NCBI GenBank assembly: GCA_009746045.1
Contig: RPFO01000470.1
Location: 1 to 23,067 of the forward strand
Reading direction: 5' to 3'
Source: Mesostigma viride
Lineage: Eukaryota; Streptophyta; Mesostigmatophyceae; Mesostigmatales; Mesostigmataceae
Length of the DNA stretch: 23,067 bases
Both the position numbers and the translations under genes were made by a program. The notes under the pieces were generated by a model. The model was not told the DNA's origin. It did not search any database and saw only the letters and a program-made list of their open reading frames with translations. Shown piece by piece: positions 17,027 through 23,067 of this stretch. Numbering within the stretch: position 1 is the first letter of the stretch; the number at the start of each line of letters is the position of its first letter.

Positions 17027-18704
17027 ATGTCGTTTGATTATGGTATTTGTCCTGCTTTGATTCGCAAGAAGCGCAAACCGGCAAGGACAGCGCCGTCAAT
17101 CACGTTAACAACTACACACGGACTGTATCCTAGCGCGGTACCGATTACAATGACAGCAGCATTCAGCGAAACAGTCACCGGGTTCACCTTGGGTGATATC
17201 GTTGTCATAAATGGTACTGCATCTGGTTTAACGGGTAGCGGCGCCTCTTACACATTCTCTGTGACTCCAGCTGTAGCTTATTCACTGACAACAGTCACTG
17301 TTGGAGGGAACGCAGCAAGCAGCGTGCTAGGAACCGGCAACACCGCAGCAACTCCGTTAGTCTTCACGTATTCGCCACCTCCAACGGTAACCCTCGCGAC
17401 GACCGCGGGCTTGACGCCATCCTCATCACCCGTGGACGTGACAGCCACGTTCAGCAGGTCGGTGACGGGGTTCGCGTTGGGCGACATCACCGTGACCAAC
17501 GGGACCGCCGCCAACCTGACCGGAAGTGGGGCGTCGTACGCCTTCCAAGTGACGCCAACCATCGCCAATTCTTCAACGAACGTCAGCGTGGGCGCGGGCA
17601 CTGTTGTGGACGCATCGACAGGGAACGCCAACGCGGCATCTAACACACTGTCGTTCACGTACTCGGCAAATCCGTCGGTGACTCTTGCGTCCGGAACTCC
17701 GACGGGTGCTGTTTATCCGATCACGGCCACTTTTAGCACATCGGTCACTGGGTTCACGTTGGGCGACATCGCCGTGACCAACGGAACCGTGTCCAACTTG
17801 CTGGGAAGCGGCGCCACGTACACATTCGATGTGACCACTACCATGTCGGACTTCGACGACGGTAAGCGTGGGCGCGGGCGCCGTGACGGGCGCAACGTCA
17901 GGGCTTGGAAACACAGCATCCAACACGCTGTCATTCACGTACTATTACAACCCGGCAACAGACCCGCGCTGTTTGCGTGGTACGATCCGTCCGACAGCGC
18001 CACGGTGTTCAGCGACACGTCGGGCACAACCCAGCAAAACACGGCAGGGGGAACGTGATGCGCGTGAACGACAAGGGCCGAACGGGTACCACGTGACGCA
18101 GGCAACTTCCGCCAAGTGCCCGACACTGGATACGGCGGAGCTGAACTCGAAACGGTCCCTCCGCTTTATTAACTCGCGGTCTGGCTTGTTGGAGTCCGTG
18201 AACAATTTCTGGAACGCGGTCGGGGTAAGTGCGAGTGTTTTTAGTCGCCAAACAGCTAACGACTGCAACGTATCCAGAAATAGGGGTTTACGGGTATTAG
18301 AGGTTATATGCTTGGATCGTCGAACGGCAATTGTTATCTCATGTCTTATCAGTCAGAGGTACAGACCGTTCTCCTATTCGCTCCCGGTTGTATACGAAAC
18401 CGTGAGCACCAGGGCTCAGTTCTTTGACAACAAGGCACACGTCCTGGCGCTTTCATGCAACAGCAGTACAAACGCATTTTCACCCGCTTCGACGGACGAG
18501 CTGGTTATGACAGAATGGGATCGGACCCTACAACTGGTTCAGGAAATCTCGCTATTGGAGGAGACACCCAACGCGAGTCGTGCCTTTGACGGGTGGATTG
18601 GCGAGATCCTTATCTACAACACCGCCAAGACGTCAGCGGAACTTGAACGGATCCGCGGGTATCTTGTTGCCAAGTGGGGCACTCCCGCCGCCATCCCAGC
18701 GTAG
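17027..18704 (+). pseudogene. Broken fibre gene: Ig-like repeats plus lectin-like (LamG) C-terminus
   Basis: The first frame (17027-18058) has three Ig-like repeats of the bacterial Big type, each with a FSxxVTGFxLGDIxVxNGT core, at about residues 25-117, 118-213 and 214-300. A concanavalin A/LamG-like domain follows, recognisable from LFAWYDPSDSATVF and from the closing FDGWIGEILIYNTAKTSAELERI. The coding path needs frame changes near 17846, 17945, 18045 and 18085, and probably more in 18240-18400. The residues between breaks remain family-like, unlike old pseudogene sequence. Such proteins bind host surface glycans. It lies downstream of the capsid gene in the usual place for accessory virion proteins. 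Confidence 0.75.
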
Positions 18705-19198
18705 AAACTATTATCTCTTCCAATTTGTAATAAAGCAATGGAATACCCACTATTATCAAATAGTGCTAGATTCCAAGGCCTCTGAAAACGTGATTGACTC
18801 CACCACCGGGTTACGTCAATTTAGAATCAAACCAGACCCGAGGGCGCCCATCATTGACAGTACATGGCGCGGTGGTGTGCATTATGCCTACGTTGACGCA
18901 GTACCTTTGATGAGGACCATGCTATTGTCGGGCTTGTTTCCCCGAGTTTCTCCGGTGGTGAGCATAACCAACAGGATTGCATTGTTTTATGCAACGAGAC
19001 TGTCATGGGTGGATCAGACGGGGACATCTTTCTTACGCCATGATCAACGAACACGCATTTTTTAACCTAAAGAACCCACACCTGTTCAGAAACGGAGGAC
19101 ATATTACGGTAGGAGCGTCGTACATTGACAGACTTGACGGAAACGAGACTCAATTCCCCCGTGCAGACGGGTGGTTTTGTGTGCATCCTACGTTTTGA
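18705..19198 (+). pseudogene. Fragment of an unknown, probably virion-surface, protein
   Basis: One frame reads protein-like from about 18708 (YYLFQFVIKQWNTHYYQ) through VDAVPLMRTMLLSG to about 19020. The sequence then continues in another frame (AMINEHAFFNLKNPHLF) to a stop at 19196-19198, ending GWFCVHPTF. At least one frame change near 19020-19040 is needed, and there is no good start codon. It may be a separate small gene or the detached tail of the preceding fibre gene. Its AT content is closer to the decayed gene at 11748-13480 than to the capsid core. Confidence 0.5.
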
Positions 19199-19582
19199 AA
19201 AGATTCGCGGGTTCAACAAGTGCAATTGTCATGGCAAGTAATTTCTGCGATCATATATGGGTGGTTGCTTCGGAAAATTCACTCTCGTGGACACTCTAGA
19301 ATCTTCGTTCAGGCGCTTGACAAGTGACCCAGTTGATTACTCGCACGCTTACGAGTCTTTTTACCTAAATTCACGTCCCAGAACTCGCCACGTGGTAGAG
19401 GCCACCTTAGACTTGCATCGCTCCGAAATTTAGCCAAGTTCGACACTTGTACAAGTCCAGCCACCTTCGCGTCCTGTCCAGGCCGTGCCAGCAGACGTAA
19501 CGGACCTTGGCACATTGTGCACAAATAGGCAAAATCACGTGCAAGTCACGCATCTCACGTTGCAAGCTCTCTGCCGGTAGCC
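19199..19582. other. Gene-free stretch upstream of the last gene
   Basis: I see no convincing frame on either strand. The minus-strand frames here overlap the start of the 190-residue gene and look like shadows. It holds a CATATATGG motif near 19250, too far from the next ATG to be its core promoter, and AT-poor DNA just before that ATG. Confidence 0.5.
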
Positions 19583-20155
19583 ATGGCTTCCCGAAACGCA
19601 GGGCCTTGCGAGAAGGCGTTGGCAATGCTTGGAAAAATCCTCGATGGTCTCGAGGACGGCCAGACAAAGATATCTGACCAGCTCGCACACCTGACGCACA
19701 AGGTCTCCCTTCTTTCCGGAAACGAAGGTGCTGTTGGAGGCACCGGACCTACCTGCGAGGTCTTCAAGATTCACGACGCCGGATATGACGATGTCGACCG
19801 CAAGACGCCAAAAATTTGCGTCGAGTGGGTCTACGAGAAGAATGCGGCAAAGCCGAGGAAGGTCGAGGACCGCTGCGAGTGGATTCGCCTCGACCAAGCC
19901 GACGGGTGCGTTAAGATGGTTGACGATTTCCTCAATGGCTTCTCCAAGTCCAAGCGCCAGCCAGGCATTTCCCCCATTGCGCTCTACAGGGCATGGGAGG
20001 AGGTAAAGAAGGGTTTCGAGGACGCAAAGACCGCCACTTCCAATGGCAGGAAGAGGAGCCGCGAGGGAGCGTCAAGCTCCCACGGCCATGGCGACAAGAA
20101 GAACTCCGCCTCGTACGTGAAGAGCCTGACTGGACACTCCAAGGACAAGGAGTAG
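19583..20155 (+). CDS. Hypothetical nuclear-type protein, 190 residues
   Basis: An intact frame next to the right TIR. Residues about 10-45 form a predicted helix or coiled coil (CEKALAMLGKILDGLEDGQ). About 55-125 is a mixed alpha/beta domain with ICVEWVYEKN and CEWIRLDQADGCVKMVDDFL. The tail is hydrophilic with a nuclear-localisation-like GRKRSRE near 154-160 and Ser/His/Lys-rich sequence. Codon use and GC content match the core genes. TGTAAA at about 20219 could be a TGTAA-type polyadenylation signal, as used in green algae. No family recognised; position suggests an accessory or early gene. Confidence 0.6.
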   Translation: MASRNAGPCEKALAMLGKILDGLEDGQTKISDQLAHLTHKVSLLSGNEGAVGGTGPTCEVFKIHDAGYDDVDRKTPKICVEWVYEKNAAKPRKVEDRCEWIRLDQADGCVKMVDDFLNGFSKSKRQPGISPIALYRAWEEVKKGFEDAKTATSNGRKRSREGASSSHGHGDKKNSASYVKSLTGHSKDKE

Positions 20156-20472
20156 ATTGTCGTCTTGTTGACGACGGCAACGAGCTTGCCATTTCGCTCT
20201 TGTCGAGCTGATAACGAATGTAAACGTGTTATATTTTTAATGAATTCGTTTATGCAGTATAAAACGCGTCAATATATGCTGAAAACAATTTTCATTTCGT
20301 CTCGAATTGCAGTTCTAACTGCGGGTTAAAAATCCAGAGTAAACCTCTCATGCATCGACGCAGGTCGTGTGGGATTCTTGCATAGGTCGTCTGAGTTTCC
20401 AGATTAATAAACCCTAACACTCTGCACACCCCGCCGCGCGGCCCTCGCCGGCTCCCTCACCCTGCGAGGACA

Positions 20473-20954
20473 TGGCGAAAAATTGGGCGTCTTTTCTTAA
20501 GAGTAAGTACGTGCAATTTTTCGCCACATCCAACAACCCACGCCACCCAGCGCCGGCCAGGGGGGAAGGTGGCGAAAAATTGGGCGTTCTTTATATAAGA
20601 GTAAGTACGTGCAATTTTTCGCCATCACTCTCACACCTTGACAAACACCTCCTATGACCCGCGCCAAGGGGTGGCAGGGTGGCGAAAAATTGGGCGTTCT
20701 TTATATAAGAGTAAGTACGTGCAATTTTTCGCCATCACTCTCACACCTTGACAAACACCTCCTATGACCCGCGCCAAGGGGTGGCAGGGTGGCGAAAAAT
20801 TGGGCGTTCTTTATATAAGAGTAAGTACGTGCAATTTTTCGCCATCACTCTCACACCTTGACAAACACCTCCTATGACCCGCGCCAAGGGGTGGCAGGGT
20901 GGCGAAAAATTGGGCGTTCTTTATATAAGAGTAAGTACGTGCAATTTTTCGCCA
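20473..20954. repeat. Five-copy hyphenated palindrome array in right TIR
   Basis: Copies at 20473-20526 (variant core), 20570-20624, 20680-20734, 20790-20844 and 20900-20954 mirror the left array, with the same 110-bp period in the last four and the same 13-bp arms. Confidence 0.85.
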
Positions 20955-21071
20955 TCCTTGTCACACCCCCAACACACCATCACAACTGCCGGGGTGGTGA
21001 CAGATGCCAGCCTAAATGTCACAAGCTTGGTGAGCAGTGGTGGCAGGCGGGCACTTATGTTTTTTGCAAGT

Positions 21072-21103
21072 GGTTTAGGGTTTTAGGGTTTAGGGTTTAG
21101 GGT
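21072..21103. repeat. Telomere-like TTTAGGG run in right TIR
   Basis: About four TTTAGGG units, one with an extra T, mirror 324-357. Confidence 0.75.
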
Positions 21104-21245
21104 GAGACCCCATCCTAGGCCGCTGTCACTATAGGGTCACTATAGGGGTGGCAGATGCCAGCATAAGGGTGGTGCACTTCTCCTAGTCGCGATGACGGAA
21201 TGATGACGGAATGATGATGGAAGCTACTTAATTAATTAATTGGTT

Positions 21246-21657
21246 TCAACAAATGTTGGAGACCCGGGCCTCCACCGTGTTGAGTGTCGTGTTCAGCGAG
21301 GTCAGCTTCTCGGCCAACGGCCAGGTCACGTGCTCCTCCAGCACTGCTCAGATATGTCATCCTTGCAGAGGGAGGAAGCCGATGTGCCGGCTGTCGGCTG
21401 CGCAGGCTGGGCTGGGGCGCGGATGTTGGTGGCGATTTGGTCCAGGGGTAGCTGGAAGAAGCTGCACAGGATAGCGAGGCGGTGGTCTCCCCTGTTAAAA
21501 AGAACCTCTCTAGGTTCTCGTCGGGGATTGGCCCTGTGCACCCATGGAGCTTGCGTTCCTGTGCTAAGTAACGCACGATTGCGGCGCATTCTGCTGTGGT
21601 AAGCTGCAGCCAGTGCAGAAAAGAAAAGCGGTCGTTATATCGGGTAGCCACTGTCGC
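21246..21657 (-). pseudogene. Host-flank gene remnant or terminal exon next to the insertion
   Basis: On the minus strand a protein-like frame starts MATVATRYNDRFSFLHWLQL and runs to about NLERFFLTGE. After a frame change near 21490 another frame continues (DHRLAILCSFFQLPLDQIA) to a stop at 21246-21248, only 5 bp outside the viral end. The frame change may be an intron boundary, an indel or decay. The family is not recognised. If real, the virus inserted just beyond the stop codon and spared the coding sequence. Confidence 0.35.
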
Positions 21658-21675
21658 CATTTGTGGTCGTGGCAT

Positions 21676-22418
21676 GGTTTCTTAGGTTCAGGCGAAGCGC
21701 TTGGCGATGGGTTTGCTGGCGATGGATTGGCGAGCCCAGGACGGGCTGGGCCAGGACGATGGCGAGTGGGTTGGGCTGGGAGCCGGCAAGCTCCTTTTCC
21801 AAACCCCGTTTTGCTTTTGGGGTCGTCATAGCTGCTTGTCACGTGCGTAACTTTGGCAATACTGCGTTTCAGCCGTAACCGATTATACTGGCATGTGCGT
21901 CTCAAAAAAAAAAAAGCGCATCGAATGCAAGTGGTCTGACCGAATTTGGGGCTCAGACGCAAAAGATCTGAACTCCGCCGTCAGGCATACCGCCGTCAGC
22001 CATTTGCGTCACTCGCGGACATGAAGGTCTTCCTCTATGGGAGATCATGTAGCACATCATTCCTTGCTGGATGGATGGAGGTGGGCGAAGCCGGATGTGC
22101 GCCGATAATGCATGGCCCCCATGGATGATGCCTTCAGCATTCAGCCACGCCCTGCCTATAATGGTACCCCCATGGATGTCGCATTAAGAATTTAGCCATG
22201 CTATGCCATGCAGAGAGATGCTCTCTGTCGAGAAGCCATGTCCTAGCTCTTGTATTCTGATCAGGCACTCCGCAAAGGTGAAAACCATTTGCCGTTCAGT
22301 GTCGGGCCGCGGAAAACGCGGAAAAACGCGATCTTGTATAGCCATGATGATCTCCCCCACATAACATACTCCCCTTAGCTGGGCATAGTGTGAAGATTAT
22401 GAGGGTGCAGGTGCCCTG
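21676..22418. other. Right host flank, no gene recognised
   Basis: The stretch includes a GGCGA/GGGCTGGG-rich degenerate repeat at about 21695-21785, an A13-type run near 21905 and an imperfect duplication at 22106-22207. I found no frame with convincing protein character. Confidence 0.5.
22106..22207. repeat. Imperfect direct repeat of about 50 bp
   Basis: Two adjacent units, about 22106-22156 and 22158-22207, share AATG, CCCCCATGGATG, a CAT/AAGAATT-type middle, and A(T)TTAGCCA or ATTCAGCCA followed by GCC. They look like an old local duplication in host DNA. Confidence 0.5.
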
Positions 22419-22820
22419 GTGCACCTAGAGCAAGGTCCGCTTACATTCCCACCCTTGCAGGAACTAGTAGCCCAGAATGTATTAAAAGCCATATGCCCCT
22501 TCTCAGGGATATGTGCTACATTGACTCCCAACGGAGTGATGTTCCTAATGTTTAATATAATTAATGGCCACCTCCCCCCGGCCAAGCGGGTCACGTTCGC
22601 GGACGCGGCGGGGAAGAACCTGGATGTCATAGTCGCCGAGGCTGCTAAGTCGGCTGCCACCGCAGTCGCGTCACAGAATGTGGCTCAGCTCAGACAACGC
22701 AATATCATTCTCAAGAATTTTGAGAAGGGCGAGCATGACACCGCACACGCACTTACCGAGGCCTTGCGGGGCCCCGCGTTCTTGGGGGTGCTGCAGCTGC
22801 GCCATCACGTGACCAATTGA
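22419..22820 (+). CDS. Hypothetical host protein or exon
   Basis: A 133-residue open frame in the right flank with a plausible mix of residues: a hydrophobic segment around 38-51 (PNGVMFLMFNIING) and an Ala/Val-rich helical stretch (VIVAEAAKSAATAVASQNVAQL) at about 70-91. No recognised family, and no start context or splice evidence that fixes its ends. It could be an exon of a larger host gene. Confidence 0.35.
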   Translation: MHLEQGPLTFPPLQELVAQNVLKAICPFSGICATLTPNGVMFLMFNIINGHLPPAKRVTFADAAGKNLDVIVAEAAKSAATAVASQNVAQLRQRNIILKNFEKGEHDTAHALTEALRGPAFLGVLQLRHHVTN

Positions 22821-23067
22821 CAGGGGAATACGTAATGATCGATCGTTCAGGCTCGCAAGCGATTTGCCCCGCAGCCCGTTGCTAGCCAGGGTAGAAGTCC
22901 GCAGGTGAGCTTATTGGTCCTGAGGATAGCCGCTACACTACCGCCTCGTCTGCCCATTACAGTACGTAGAGGACAGCTCGGATGATGATTACATCCCATC
23001 TACTAGTGCTAACGGTTGGGGGATGATGCAGACTATATTTCAAGGAACAACCAGCGCAGGCCAGAAA

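Larger units (their letters stand above)
190..21241. mobile_element. Integrated polinton-like virus, complete with both TIRs
   Basis: The element is bounded by inverted repeats of about 815 bp and contains the PLV hallmark set: double-jelly-roll major capsid protein, penton-like minor capsid protein and A32-like packaging ATPase. It also has a tyrosine recombinase and an archaeo-eukaryotic primase fused to a superfamily 2 helicase. Genes form two divergent blocks meeting at 10188-10211, replication/integration/packaging leftward and structure rightward. No polinton protein-primed polymerase, rve integrase or adenovirus-type protease is visible, which argues against a classic Maverick/Polinton and against a typical virophage. 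Both ends lie in an AATT/TTAA-rich run that is itself palindromic, so the target-site duplication cannot be separated from the TIR end. Confidence 0.9.
20425..21241. repeat. Right terminal inverted repeat (about 817 bp)
   Basis: The inverted match to 190-1004 begins at CACACCCCGCCGCGCGG and ends at the AATTAATT run. It contains the mirror five-copy palindrome array, telomere-like run and outer motifs. Small differences from the left copy include ATGTCC against ATGGCC inside the first palindrome boundary and single-base changes near the telomere-like run. Frames within it are repeat-derived. Confidence 0.95.

Noticed and set aside
18215-18260. A GTAAGT-type intron in the fibre gene starting near 18225
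   Set aside because: No acceptor restores a good LamG-like frame, and the neighbouring breaks are single-base frame changes that splicing would not explain.
21124-21148. Tandem TCACTATAGGG resembling the 3' part of a T7 promoter
   Set aside because: Only 11 bp match, the upstream half of the promoter is absent, no phage-type RNA polymerase is encoded, and the motif is in both TIRs, so vector contamination or a T7-class promoter is not supported.

Overview
The window holds one complete integrated DNA virus of the polinton-like virus (PLV) kind, about 21.05 kb (190-21241), between short pieces of eukaryotic flanking DNA (1-189 and 21242-23067). The diagnosis rests on about 815-bp terminal inverted repeats (TIRs), a double-jelly-roll major capsid protein, a penton-like minor capsid protein, an A32-like packaging ATPase, a tyrosine recombinase and a primase-helicase. 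I see no polinton-type protein-primed DNA polymerase, retroviral-type integrase or cysteine protease. The host is probably a unicellular eukaryote. TTTAGGG-type telomere-like repeats inside the TIRs would fit a green alga or another TTTAGGG lineage, but the window does not settle this.

Layout. The left TIR (190-1004) carries five copies of a hyphenated palindrome and a short telomere-like run. A leftward block follows, read from the centre outward: coiled-coil/AT-hook protein (10187-9660), packaging ATPase (9647-8764, split by a frame change at an A7 run), AT-hook protein (8741-8247), tyrosine recombinase (8395-5746, interrupted) and primase-helicase (5571-1105, interrupted). A 24-bp divergent spacer (10188-10211) separates it from the rightward block: large putative virion protein (10212-11747), a decayed gene (11748-13480), C2H2 finger protein, small basic protein, penton-like protein, Ala/Gly-rich amphipathic protein, major capsid protein (with one in-frame TGA), a 56-residue ORF, a broken Ig-like/lectin-like fibre gene, a second broken fragment and a 190-residue orphan. 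The right TIR (20425-21241) closes the element.

The most unusual content is two non-coding insertions, one in the primase-helicase (2795-3668) and one in the recombinase (6007-7388). Their sequences differ but they follow the same rules. Each is a large inverted repeat of palindromes alternating with spacers that carry a tRNA T-arm/B-box-like segment. Each starts AGTTA(A/C)GT and ends with its complement. Each is flanked by a 5-bp duplication of form (A/C)AGGC. In both genes, removing the element plus one duplication copy restores the reading frame exactly, and the cut points are those of a GC-AG intron (NAG|GC...NAG|GC). These look like introner-type elements, intron-forming transposons, living in a virus.

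Functionally the left block copies, integrates and packages the genome and the right block builds the capsid. Capsid-core genes are intact or nearly so, whereas the putative attachment genes are broken. Some breaks look like isolated single-base indels with little substitution, so sequencing error must be excluded before calling the element dead.
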